This document shows positions 8,002-15,839 of a DNA stretch of 29,308 nucleotides, one piece after another. Every line of letters begins with the position of its first letter. Within the stretch, counting starts at the first letter, position 1. The notes under the pieces were generated by a model. It ran no database searches, was not told the DNA's origin, and worked only from the letters and a program-made list of their open reading frames with translations. A program made the translations under genes and the position numbers. This DNA is from a bacterium (GTDB lineage Bacteria; Chloroflexota; Dormibacteria; UBA8260; Bog-877): NCBI GenBank assembly GCA_021802115.1, contig JAKABA010000035.1, positions 1 through 29,308 on the forward strand. Direction: 5' to 3'.

Positions 8002-8382
8002 ATGACAGATCTCGAAAAGGTGGCCCAGGCGGACTCCGAATCGGCTCGGTTGAAGCTGCAGGCCAAGCTGGCGGAGCTCACATCGGAACTGGCCGACCTG
8101 AGCCTGGGCCTGGCGGTGCCCACCGCTCCGGTGCAGTACGGCAAGCGCGCCGGAGACCACATCTCGGAGGTCTCGGAGCGGCTCGCCAGGTCTCGCGCCG
8201 GGGAGGAGCTGGAGAAGCTGTCCGATCAGGTGCGAGCCGCCCTGGGCCGGCTGGACAGCGGTGGCTATGGCCGGTGTGAGCGCTGCGGAGAGGCCATCCC
8301 CGAGGGGCGCCTGGAGGCGCTGCCGTGGGCGATCAGGTGCGTCGCGTGCGCCGCGCTCCGGGAGCCGAAGGCAGGCGGCTGA
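8002..8382 (+). CDS. DksA/TraR-like C4 zinc-finger protein
   Basis: A 126-aa protein. Residues 1-80 are a long charged helical region, probably a coiled coil. The C-terminus carries a four-Cys zinc finger, CERCGEAI then CVACA (C92, C95, C113, C116), with the EGRLEALPWAIRC spacing of the DksA/TraR family. Relatives bind RNA polymerase through the secondary channel and tune transcription, often with ppGpp. The acidic coiled-coil tip of DksA (DxxDxA) is not seen, so a DksA-like mechanism is not assured. The gene begins 35 nt after purD and may be cotranscribed with the gua-purD unit. The start ATG has only a weak ribosome site (CCGAGG). Confidence 0.82.
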   Translation: MTDLEKVAQADSESARLKLQAKLAELTSELADLSLGLAVPTAPVQYGKRAGDHISEVSERLARSRAGEELEKLSDQVRAALGRLDSGGYGRCERCGEAIPEGRLEALPWAIRCVACAALREPKAGG

Positions 8383-8389
8383 CCGGATC

Positions 8390-8404
8390 CCGGGCGCCGC
8401 CCGG
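8390..8404. terminator. Hairpin between convergent dksA-like and deoC-like genes
   Basis: CCGGGC (8390-8395) and GCCCGG (8399-8404) are perfect arms with a 3-nt loop in the 40-nt gap between the two stop codons. It is symmetric, so could serve both directions. No T-tract is present. Confidence 0.4.
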
Positions 8405-8422
8405 CGGCAGCGGCGGGTGAGA

Positions 8423-9160
8423 TCAGCGGACCGCGGGCGCCCACCGTTCCGGCCGAGCCTGGCCGCTGCCCTGAGTCCGGAGTCCGTCCAGGATCGCGAG
8501 TCCGCGGCTGGCCCCAATCCGATCGGCGCCGGCGGCGATCACCGCCAGGGAGTCCTGGGTGGTGCGGATTCCGCCACTGGCCTTGACGCCGGTTTCAGGC
8601 TTGAGCACGGACCGCAGCAGCTCGATGTCGGAGGCCACCATGGGGCGCAGAGAGAGCTCCTTGAACGCGGTTGAGGTCTCGATGAAATCCGCCCCGCCCC
8701 GCTCGGCCGCGAGGGCGGCGTCCACCGACTCCTCGGCGTCCAGCAGCGGCATCTCGATGATCACCTTGAGCACAACGCCGGCCGGGAGCGCGCCGCGGAC
8801 GCCTGCCACCTCGTCACGGATCGACGTGTACTCGCCAGCCCTGGCCCGACCGATGTCGATCACCATGTCGACCTCGTCGGCACCCATGTCAGCCACGGTT
8901 CGGGCCTCCGCGGCTTTGACAGTGGGGGTGTCGGCACCGAGTGGGAAACTCACCACGGTCGCGACCTTGACCTCCGAGCCGCGGACGACCGTGCGCGCCG
9001 TGGGCACCATGTTGGGCAGGATGCAGACCGCTTTGAAGCGCTGATCGACCGCCGCCTGGACGAAGGCCCGGATCTCAGAGCGGGTGCAGCCCACGCTCAG
9101 GTTGGTCAGGTCGATGTACGCCGCCAGCGCGCCCGCCGTGCTCGGCAACCCACCGTTCAT
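8423..9160 (-). CDS. DeoC-like aldolase paralogue A (Schiff-base Lys replaced by Glu)
   Basis: A 245-aa TIM-barrel protein aligning end to end with deoxyribose-phosphate aldolase. Seen: IDLTNLS (family DHTLL region), VVSFPLGADTPTVKAAEA, DEVDMVIDIG with the catalytic Asp (D98), LKVIIEMPLL and VKASGGIRT with the proton-relay Lys (K193). The family motif KTSTGF, whose Lys forms the Schiff base with acetaldehyde, reads ETSTAF here (E161, codon at 8678-8680). The normal retro-aldol reaction is therefore unlikely; a changed chemistry or a structural role is inferred. ATG 9160 starts 16 nt after the stop of paralogue B, so the two form one minus-strand operon. It is not annotated as deoC because the key residue is missing. 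Confidence 0.85.
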   Translation of the reverse strand: MNGGLPSTAGALAAYIDLTNLSVGCTRSEIRAFVQAAVDQRFKAVCILPNMVPTARTVVRGSEVKVATVVSFPLGADTPTVKAAEARTVADMGADEVDMVIDIGRARAGEYTSIRDEVAGVRGALPAGVVLKVIIEMPLLDAEESVDAALAAERGGADFIETSTAFKELSLRPMVASDIELLRSVLKPETGVKASGGIRTTQDSLAVIAAGADRIGASRGLAILDGLRTQGSGQARPERWAPAVR

Positions 9161-9176
9161 CGCCAGTCCGGCGGGA

Positions 9177-9917
9177 TCATGGTGCCGTCCCCAGCAGGGC
9201 CCGGGTCGAGCTGGTGGCCACCCGGTCCGCCCCCGCCGCCAGCATCGCCAGCGCCTCTGGTCTGGAGTCGATCCCCCCCCACGCCATCAGGCGCAGGTCG
9301 GTGCCATAGCGCGCCCTGATGACCTCTACCTGATGACCTTCGGTGGGGCCCTGGAACCCGGAGCTGGTGATCAGGAAGGTGATTCCCGCCTCGCCGATCA
9401 GTTCGGCGGCTCGCAGCGACTCCTGGTCGGTCAGCGCGGGGGCGTAGTAAATCACCTTGATGGCGCCGGCGTCGGCCAGCCGGCGCACTGCGGTCAGGTC
9501 ATCGATCACTCGCTGGTAGTCCCCGGATCGGAAGGCGGAGAGGTCGAGGGCCACGTTCAGCTCGTCGGCGCCATCCTCCAGGGCCTGCTCCGCCTGGATC
9601 ACTTTCGCCTGGGTGGTCAGGGCTCCCAGGGGATGGGCGATCACAGTCGCCAGGCGCTGGCCCATGGCGGACAGGATTGGCTTGGAGGAGGTGACGTAGG
9701 CGGGCTCCACCATCACCGCGGCGTAGTCCCAGCCGGCGAGCGACTCGAAGAACTCCTCGAGCTCCTCGCGGGTGGGAGCCGGGGTGACGAGTGAGGCCTC
9801 GACCGACAACGCCAGCTCCGCGCTCCGAAAGTCCCGCACGCCCACGCCTCCCCGATGCCCAACCGATCCAGGCCGCCGCGACCCGGTGGCCAGAACCTCA
9901 CGGGGTCGCAGCAACAC
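9177..9917 (-). CDS. DeoC-like aldolase-fold paralogue B (no catalytic residues left)
   Basis: A protein of about 246 aa with the DeoC barrel recognisable throughout: ASLVTPAPTREELEEF, VIAHPLGALTTQAKVIQAEQ, KVIYYAPALTDQES and WGGIDSRPEALAML. All three DeoC catalytic positions differ. The Asp of DEIDMV is Asn (N121 in DELNVA), the Schiff-base Lys of KTSTGF is Ile (I183 in FLITSSGF), and the Lys of VKASGGI is Met (M211 in LMAWGGI). The frame is otherwise clean, which argues against a decaying pseudogene. It may form a hetero-oligomer with paralogue A. The start is uncertain: GTG 9917 lies 14 nt after a TATCCT box, but in-frame GTG codons up to residue 27 would still leave the full fold. Confidence 0.78.
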   Translation of the reverse strand: MLLRPREVLATGSRRPGSVGHRGGVGVRDFRSAELALSVEASLVTPAPTREELEEFFESLAGWDYAAVMVEPAYVTSSKPILSAMGQRLATVIAHPLGALTTQAKVIQAEQALEDGADELNVALDLSAFRSGDYQRVIDDLTAVRRLADAGAIKVIYYAPALTDQESLRAAELIGEAGITFLITSSGFQGPTEGHQVEVIRARYGTDLRLMAWGGIDSRPEALAMLAAGADRVATSSTRALLGTAP

Positions 9918-9931
9918 GACCCCACCTAGCG

Positions 9932-9937
9932 AGGATA
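9932..9937 (-). promoter_or_regulatory. Candidate -10 (TATCCT) of the DeoC-like pair
   Basis: TATCCT read on the minus strand ends 14 nt before GTG 9917, putting the transcript start within about 8 nt of the start codon. It lies some 200 bp from the divergent promoter of the carboxyltransferase gene; the 231-nt region between the two genes holds nothing else I can name. Confidence 0.4.
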
Positions 9938-10133
9938 GGTCGGGGCGGGCCGCCCGACGAGCGAGTTACCATCCGGCCTCGCTTAGGTGGGATCATGCGG
10001 ATGCCTGGCGGACTCCACCGCTAGGGCCGGAATTGTGGCCGCGGCGGTGGCGGGCATCCCGGCGCTGCTCCCCCGCCTCTCGTGGGAGAGTCCTCGCCGT
10101 GCCTCAGCTCGGCAGACTACGGCCAAGGCCCGC

Positions 10134-10139
10134 TAACCT
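10134..10139 (+). promoter_or_regulatory. Candidate -10 (TAACCT) of the carboxyltransferase/BCCP gene
   Basis: TAACCT is followed by nine bases and the ATG at 10149. There is no Shine-Dalgarno sequence in those bases, so a leaderless or nearly leaderless transcript is likely. No clear -35 is visible. Confidence 0.45.
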
Positions 10140-10148
10140 TGGCACGCT

Positions 10149-11981
10149 ATGCCTGCTGTCGGACTGATCGAGAGCTGCCTCCGTCACGGGCAGCAGACAC
10201 TGCTCTCCAGCCGCCTGAGAACCCGTCACATGGTCACTCTGGCCGAGGAGCTGAACGCCAGCGGTCTGGCCGGCCTGGAGGTGTTCGGGGGAGCCACCTT
10301 CGGGGTCGCCCTGAGCAATCTTCGAGAGGACCCGTTCGAGCGGCTGCGGGCAGTCCGGGCCGCCACCCAGCTGCCCCTGTACGGCCTGATTCGGGGCCAG
10401 TCGCTGGTGGGGAGCCGGCCGGTCCCGGACGAGGTGGTCGACCTCTTCATCGCCACCGTCGCGGAGCTTGGGCTGGACGTATTTCGCTGCTTTGATCCCC
10501 TCAACGACCTGCGAAACCTGGCCCGGGTGGTGGCCGCTGTCCGGGCCTCCGGCAAGCGTGCCGAGGCCGCCCTGGTTTACACCGAGAGCCCAGTCCACTC
10601 CGCCGACGGCTTCGTGCGCCTGGGCGTGGAGCTGGCCGGGATGGGCTTCCAGAGCCTCAGCCTCTTCGATCCCGCCGGAATGCTGGGTGCCGGCAGCGCC
10701 CGGGCAATCGTGTCCGGGCTGGTCAAGGAGACCGGCCTTCCCGTGAGTGTCCACTGCGCCACCATCACCGGCCAGGCGGCGTTTGCCTACCTGGCGGCCG
10801 CCGAGGCGGGCGCCAGCTCGCTCGATGTCTGCCTGTCGCCGCTCGCCGGAGGCGCCTCGCTCCCCGGCACGGAGGGCGTCCTGGCCGCGCTGCGGGGTAC
10901 CGAGATGGCTCCCCGGGTCGACCCCAGCGCAGTCCTGGCCGCCGCCGACACTCTGGACGCGCTGATGCCCCTGTACGAGCTGGTGGCCGACCCCAGCGGC
11001 TGGCAGCTGGACTCGAGCACGCTGCGCACCCAGATGGCTCCGTCGGTCCAGCAGCACCTGCTCTGGGAGTGCGCGGCTCAGGGGGTCGGGGAGCGGATCC
11101 CCGCGGTGGTGGAGGAGATCGCCCGGGTCCGGGCCGACATGGGCTATCCAGCCTTGATCAGCCCGGTGGCGGAGGTGGTGGTGAGTCAGGCGGTGGCGAA
11201 CGTGGCCTCGCAGGACCGCTACCTCATCGTGGGGCAGGACTTGAAGGACTACTTCCTGGGCCTCTTCGGAGCTCCTCCCGGGCCTGCCGACCCCGAGATC
11301 CGACGCCTGGTGATCGGCACCGAGGAACCGATCACGGTCCGCCCTGGCGATGTCCTGGAGCCGATGCTCGCCGATGCCCGTCGCCGCATGGTCAAGCACC
11401 AGTTGGGGGATCCCTCAGACGAGCAGCTGCTGGAATTCGTCCTCTTCCCGGAGGCGACTGCGGCCACCATGAGAGGAGACCTGCAGGGTGAGCGCCTCGG
11501 GGACGAGCCCGAGCTGGCGGCGGCCGAGGGGGTCCAGGCGGCGGCGGTCGTGGATGGGGGCGACCTCAGTGAGCCGGTCGGGGACGCTGCTGCGATCCCG
11601 GCCCCGACCCTCCCGGCTCCCGGCCCGGCCCCGGTGGCCGAGGAGACCGTCCCCTCGCGAGAGTTCACAGTCGAGGTCGACGGTGAGGTGTTCGAGGTCA
11701 AAGTGGTGGCCCGGGACGCGGGCTTCGCCGTCTCGGGCGTCGCTCCGCGACCGCCGGCAACGTCTGGAGGCGGCGCCGTGAAGGCTCCCATGCAGGGCCT
11801 GATCGCAAGAATCCCGGTCAAGGTGGGCGACCATGTCGAGGTTGGCCAGACGGTCGCGGTCCTGGAGGCGATGAAGATGCAGAACGACATCCCCTCGGAC
11901 CTCGCCGGCGTCGTCCAGGCGGTCAACGTGGCCGAGGGGCAGGTGGTGAGCCGGGGCGACTCCCTGGTGACCATCGCCTGA
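10149..11981 (+). CDS. Pyruvate/oxaloacetate carboxyltransferase-like protein fused to a biotin carrier domain, metal site lost
   Basis: A 610-aa protein with the architecture of PycB/OadA: a carboxyltransferase TIM barrel (about 1-300), the helical conserved-carboxylase region (about 300-440), an Ala/Pro-rich linker (about 460-520) and a C-terminal biotinyl domain with EAMKMQN (biotinyl Lys K576). Many barrel motifs remain: LEVFGGATF, EDPFERLR, RGQSLVG, DVFRCFDPLND. The active site does not. RDAHQS reads RHGQQT (metal-ligand Asp is H13). IKDMAG reads LFDPAG (carboxylated Lys is F173). HCHATTG reads HCATITG (second His is A204). PGGMLTNL reads APSVQQHL (catalytic Thr is Q302). Only H202 of the metal site is kept. 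It is followed 11 nt later by an intact biotin carboxylase, so the biotin is probably carboxylated; the acceptor is unknown. Standard pyruvate carboxylation seems excluded. Confidence 0.87.
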   Translation: MPAVGLIESCLRHGQQTLLSSRLRTRHMVTLAEELNASGLAGLEVFGGATFGVALSNLREDPFERLRAVRAATQLPLYGLIRGQSLVGSRPVPDEVVDLFIATVAELGLDVFRCFDPLNDLRNLARVVAAVRASGKRAEAALVYTESPVHSADGFVRLGVELAGMGFQSLSLFDPAGMLGAGSARAIVSGLVKETGLPVSVHCATITGQAAFAYLAAAEAGASSLDVCLSPLAGGASLPGTEGVLAALRGTEMAPRVDPSAVLAAADTLDALMPLYELVADPSGWQLDSSTLRTQMAPSVQQHLLWECAAQGVGERIPAVVEEIARVRADMGYPALISPVAEVVVSQAVANVASQDRYLIVGQDLKDYFLGLFGAPPGPADPEIRRLVIGTEEPITVRPGDVLEPMLADARRRMVKHQLGDPSDEQLLEFVLFPEATAATMRGDLQGERLGDEPELAAAEGVQAAAVVDGGDLSEPVGDAAAIPAPTLPAPGPAPVAEETVPSREFTVEVDGEVFEVKVVARDAGFAVSGVAPRPPATSGGGAVKAPMQGLIARIPVKVGDHVEVGQTVAVLEAMKMQNDIPSDLAGVVQAVNVAEGQVVSRGDSLVTIA

Positions 11982-11992
11982 GGCAGAGCCAG

Positions 11993-13441
11993 GTGTTCGA
12001 CACCGTTCTGGTGGCCAACCGCGGGGAGATAGCAGTCCGCGTGATCCGAGCCTGTCGCGACCTCGGGCTGCGCTCGGTGGCGGTCCACTCGGAGGCCGAC
12101 CGGGGCGCGTTTCACACCCGCCTCGCCGACGCTGCCGTGGAGATCGGGCCCAGCCCGGCCACCCAGTCCTACCTCAACCTGGACCGGCTCATAGCCGCCG
12201 CCAAGGAGAGCGGTGCCCAGGCGGTCCACCCCGGCTACGGGTTTCTGTCCGAGAGCCCGCGCCTGGCCCAGGCCTGCGTAGACAACGGCCTGACTTTGAT
12301 CGGCCCTCCGGCGGATGCCATGGCCGCCATGGGCGACAAGGTCACCGCCCGGGGCAGGATGCAAGCCGCTGGGGTCCCGGTGGTGCCGGGGACGGACGCC
12401 ATCTCGGATCCGGGGGCCGCCATCGAGGCCGCGCACCATATCGGTTACCCGATCCTGGTCAAGGCCTCCGCAGGTGGTGGGGGCATTGGCATGCGCGCGG
12501 CCCGGGACGAGGATGAGCTGAGGTACGCCATTCAGGTCTGCAGCGACGCGGCTGCCCGCTCATTCGGAGACCCGAGGGTGTTCCTGGAGCGGCTGGTCGA
12601 CGAGCCCAGGCACATCGAGATCCAGGTGCTGGCCGACTCCCATGGCAACACGATCCATCTCGGCGAGCGGGAGTGCTCCATCCAGAGGCGCCACCAGAAG
12701 CTGCTCGAGGAGAGCCCCTCCACCGCGGTCACAGATGAGATGCGGCAGCGCATGGGGGAGGCCGCCATCAAGGCCGCCCGCGCGGTCGGCTACGTCAACG
12801 CGGGCACGGTGGAGTTCATCGAGTCCCGCGGCTCCTTCTACTTCCTGGAGATGAACACCAGGCTCCAGGTGGAGCATCCGGTGACCGAGCTGGTCACCGG
12901 TGTGGACCTGGTGGTGGCCCAGTTGCGGATCGCGTTGGGCGAGCCCCTGCCGCTCACCCAAGAGCAGGTGCGGCAGGATGGCTGGGCGATCGAGTGCCGA
13001 GTCAACGCCGAGGACCCCTGGGAGGACTTCCTACCCACCCCGGGCCGGGTCGTCACCTACCACGAGCCCTCGGGGCCCGGAGTCAGGGTGGACAGCTCCC
13101 TGGCCGGGCCGGGCGTGGTCAGCCCGTTCTATGACCCCATGATCGCCAAGCTGGTGGTCCACGGGGCGACCCGCGAGCAGGCGGCGGCGAGGGCCCGTCG
13201 GGCACTCTACGAGTACTGGATCGGGGGCATCACCACCAACATTCCGTACCATGCGGTCCTGCTCGAGGACCCCGACTTTCTGGCGGGCCGGCTCACGACA
13301 GAGTTCATCCCCACCCATCCCGACCTGATGGGCAGGGCCCGCGACTGGCAGCGGCAGCAGGCCCAGGTGATGGCCCAGTTCGGAACCGACCGGCGCCGGC
13401 TGGCGGCGATGGCGGCGGCGCTGGCGGCGGCGGGAGCCTAA
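11993..13441 (+). CDS. Biotin carboxylase (AccC/PycA type)
   Basis: A 482-aa ATP-grasp enzyme that carboxylates biotin on a carrier protein using ATP and bicarbonate. Seen: the N-terminal ANRGEIAVRVIRAC, HPGYGFLSE, the glycine-rich lid KASAGGGGIGMR, the catalytic block ERECSIQRRHQK and EMNTRLQVEHPVTE with the catalytic Arg. All known key residues look intact, in contrast to the partner carboxyltransferase domain. The GTG start lies 11 nt after the upstream stop, so the two genes form an operon; the obvious carrier is the BCCP domain of that protein. Whether it also serves acetyl-CoA or another acyl-CoA carboxylase cannot be told from this window. Confidence 0.93.
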   Translation: MFDTVLVANRGEIAVRVIRACRDLGLRSVAVHSEADRGAFHTRLADAAVEIGPSPATQSYLNLDRLIAAAKESGAQAVHPGYGFLSESPRLAQACVDNGLTLIGPPADAMAAMGDKVTARGRMQAAGVPVVPGTDAISDPGAAIEAAHHIGYPILVKASAGGGGIGMRAARDEDELRYAIQVCSDAAARSFGDPRVFLERLVDEPRHIEIQVLADSHGNTIHLGERECSIQRRHQKLLEESPSTAVTDEMRQRMGEAAIKAARAVGYVNAGTVEFIESRGSFYFLEMNTRLQVEHPVTELVTGVDLVVAQLRIALGEPLPLTQEQVRQDGWAIECRVNAEDPWEDFLPTPGRVVTYHEPSGPGVRVDSSLAGPGVVSPFYDPMIAKLVVHGATREQAAARARRALYEYWIGGITTNIPYHAVLLEDPDFLAGRLTTEFIPTHPDLMGRARDWQRQQAQVMAQFGTDRRRLAAMAAALAAAGA

Positions 13442-13459
13442 CCGAGCGTCTCACCCACC

Positions 13460-13481
13460 CCGACGTGCCCGAGGGCGTCGG
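13460..13481. terminator. Hairpin between convergent biotin carboxylase and anti-sigma genes
   Basis: CCGACG and CGTCGG arms enclose a GCCC-GA-GGGC inner pairing, giving a strong GC hairpin in the 61-nt gap between the stop codons. No T-tract is present; it could act on either strand. Confidence 0.45.
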
Positions 13482-13502
13482 CGCCACCGACTGGCGGAGG
13501 CT

Positions 13503-15839
13503 TCAGCCGGCTGGTACGGCTGGCAGGGAGAGCTGGTAGGGGACGGAGATGGGGTTGTGGTTGACGTCGGCCAGGGGAGCGCTCACAGTGAGAACCAGCG
13601 GGCCCGCGGGCAGCCGGTTTGCGGTGACCGTCAACTGCCGACTTGAGGCCTGGTAGCTGATCTGCAGATTGCCCACCGCCTGGCCGCCATCGGTCAGGGT
13701 GACCGACTGAGGCCCCACCGTGACCGGGTCCAGGTCGGAGTCGAATTGGAGCAGGAAGGTGGTGGCGCCCGAGGCGCTGGTGGAGGTTGTCGCGTTGAGG
13801 ACCAGGGGGCCGGTCGGCAGGGTGGTCAGCTGACCCTGACTCAGAGCGGCGATGAGTGGGCTGGCGCCGCCCAGGGCGACTGTGACCTGCTCTTGCATGT
13901 AGGCCGCCGGGCTGGCCGCGGTGGCGTCTTGGACCAGCTCCAGATCCACCTGATAACTCTCGGATCCAGCGCTGGTGGGGGCGCTGGAGACCGCATAGAA
14001 GCGGTCGAAGGACCCGGGCAGGAGCTGGGAGGCAGGTATCGACACGTTCGGCGCCAAGAGCCCCGCGATCGCGGCCGGGGCGGTCGGTCCAGCGGTGACC
14101 TGGAGCTGGGCCAGCTGACTGGCGGTGGCGATCGCGCTCGCCGCCAGCCCACCTGCGCTGGATGCCTGAGGTGGGTTCGACAGCTGCATCGAGAGGATGT
14201 CGCTGGCGCCCGACGGTGAGCTCTCCAGGGCCGAAAGCTCACTGCCAAAGGGGGACCAAACCGGCTGACTCATGCCGGTTCGAGTCGAGAGCAGGGCGCT
14301 GGTCCCGGTGGCGACATCCACCGCGCCCACCTGGCTCCCGGTTCCAGGGGTCTCAGCGACGTAGGCGATATAGCTGCCGTCCGGGCTGTAGGCGAGTTGG
14401 CTGAGTCCGACTCCGGCCGGCGCCACCAGCAGCTGGTGGGGTTGGGCGCTCGATGCGGCCGCCAGATCGATGACCTGATGGCCGTCCTGTTCGGCCACGT
14501 AGGCCAGCAGGGCGCCGGCCGGTGACCAGGTGGGAATGCCCTGGAGCCCGGGCAGGGGCTGCGCGGCGCCGCTGGTCAGGTTGTAAACGGTGGGCACCCC
14601 GGCCGGCTCGGAGAACAGGGACTGGCCATCGGGAGCGATTGAGAAGTAGCCGTTCGCGCCCAGCTTGACGAACGGGAAGACGCTCAGGGTCTGGCCGTCC
14701 AGGTTGACCTCAAAGAGGTGGCCCTCGGACGAGTAGAGCAGCTCGCTGTCGTTGATCCACGCCGCCTGGGGCACGGCGTAGCCGCTGCTGGCCAGGGACA
14801 GCAGCTGGCCCTGGCCGCCGATCGGCACCACCTCCAGGGTGGCGGTCCCGGAGGTGGTGGGGGCCCAGTAGGCCAGGTTCTGGCTGTCGGGCGACGCCAC
14901 CGGGCCCAGGGCGTTGCCGGCCAGCGCCGCTTGCGGGCTGGTGAGGGCATAGATCACCCCGCCCGCGGGGGCGGCGGTGAGGGCGCCGGCGGTGGATGGG
15001 GTGCCGGCCGGGGGCGTGGCGGACGTGGATCCGGAGCTGGCCGGCAGCTGGCTACCCTGGTCCACCACCTGCCCGGTGGCCAGCAGCAGCAGCTCCCCGT
15101 CGGGGGCGTAGCTCAAGCTCTCGGCCCCGGTGGCGGCGGCGACCCGGTCGACGGCCACCAGCGAGGGGGGGTACCCGAGCGCGGTGGAGGAAGTCGGAAC
15201 TGTTCCGAAGGGGATCACGATGTTGGACAGCGCGGTGGCGCCACTCTGGGCCTTGGCGGCGTAGCGGGCAATGCTGACCACGTAGGAAACATTGGCCACC
15301 AGGTCGTGGCGGGGCGCCAGCACCAGGGTCTTGGGGTCCGGCCATTCGGCCTGGAAGGAGACCGCGGGATCGATCTTGAGGCCATGGACCACACTCGCCT
15401 CCACCATCGGCAGATTGAAGCTCAACTGGATCGCCTGGGTGACCGGGACCCTGGGGTTCCCCTGCACCGAGGCCCGCACCGTCACCGACCTGGCGCCCGG
15501 GGGGAGCACCACCACCGACACCAGGACCAAGGACAGCATGGCGAGGCCGGCGAGGCCCATGCCGGTGCCCAGGGCGAGGCCGAAACGGCGGCGTCGGGGG
15601 GGCCGGGCGCGGGTGTGGAGCCGAGCCTCCTCCATCAGGCTGGCGCGCAGGTGAGCCCGGTAGCTGGGGTCGGGCTGCGGCCGCGGTCCGGATCGGACCG
15701 CGGCCTGGATCTTGTCCGCCGTTCCCAACAGGTGCTGCGCTCTGCCGCTGGGATCGAGTTCCAGGATCTCCCAGAGTTCGGGGTCCACCCCATCGGGAGG
15801 GGTGTTGCGGCGGCGCAGCCAGCTGGGGAACTCAGCCAT
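13503..15839 (-). CDS. Membrane-anchored anti-sigma-like protein with Ig-like and beta-propeller domains
   Basis: A 778-aa protein encoded directly after, and overlapping by 8 nt, the sigma-factor gene. Residues 1-85 are cytosolic, charged and helical, the position of an anti-sigma domain, but the zinc-binding HxxxCxxC motif is absent. A basic stretch (RPPRRRRFG) leads into one transmembrane helix (about 86-113). Outside, an SbsA/Big_5-like Ig domain (about 117-212, VRASVQGNPRVPVTQAIQL) is followed by a WD40/TolB-type propeller (about 215-560; YAPDGELL, IAPDGQSLF, WSPAGALLAY, YSPDGSYIAY). A region of unknown fold follows (about 560-690), then a second Big_5-like domain (about 690-775, DSDLDPVTVGPQSVT and LADVNHNPIS). 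Regulation of the sigma factor by an extracellular signal is inferred from gene order. Confidence 0.82.
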   Translation of the reverse strand: MAEFPSWLRRRNTPPDGVDPELWEILELDPSGRAQHLLGTADKIQAAVRSGPRPQPDPSYRAHLRASLMEEARLHTRARPPRRRRFGLALGTGMGLAGLAMLSLVLVSVVVLPPGARSVTVRASVQGNPRVPVTQAIQLSFNLPMVEASVVHGLKIDPAVSFQAEWPDPKTLVLAPRHDLVANVSYVVSIARYAAKAQSGATALSNIVIPFGTVPTSSTALGYPPSLVAVDRVAAATGAESLSYAPDGELLLLATGQVVDQGSQLPASSGSTSATPPAGTPSTAGALTAAPAGGVIYALTSPQAALAGNALGPVASPDSQNLAYWAPTTSGTATLEVVPIGGQGQLLSLASSGYAVPQAAWINDSELLYSSEGHLFEVNLDGQTLSVFPFVKLGANGYFSIAPDGQSLFSEPAGVPTVYNLTSGAAQPLPGLQGIPTWSPAGALLAYVAEQDGHQVIDLAAASSAQPHQLLVAPAGVGLSQLAYSPDGSYIAYVAETPGTGSQVGAVDVATGTSALLSTRTGMSQPVWSPFGSELSALESSPSGASDILSMQLSNPPQASSAGGLAASAIATASQLAQLQVTAGPTAPAAIAGLLAPNVSIPASQLLPGSFDRFYAVSSAPTSAGSESYQVDLELVQDATAASPAAYMQEQVTVALGGASPLIAALSQGQLTTLPTGPLVLNATTSTSASGATTFLLQFDSDLDPVTVGPQSVTLTDGGQAVGNLQISYQASSRQLTVTANRLPAGPLVLTVSAPLADVNHNPISVPYQLSLPAVPAG

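Noticed and set aside
8423..9917. DeoC-like pair as a frameshift-split or decaying pseudogene
   Set aside because: Each frame encodes a full-length barrel with its own start and stop; the changes are substitutions at specific catalytic sites.
10081..10120. GTGGGAGAGTCC stretch resembling the start of a glycine riboswitch aptamer
   Set aside because: The conserved second half of that aptamer is not present, and the -10 box lies downstream of it, so it would not be in the transcript.
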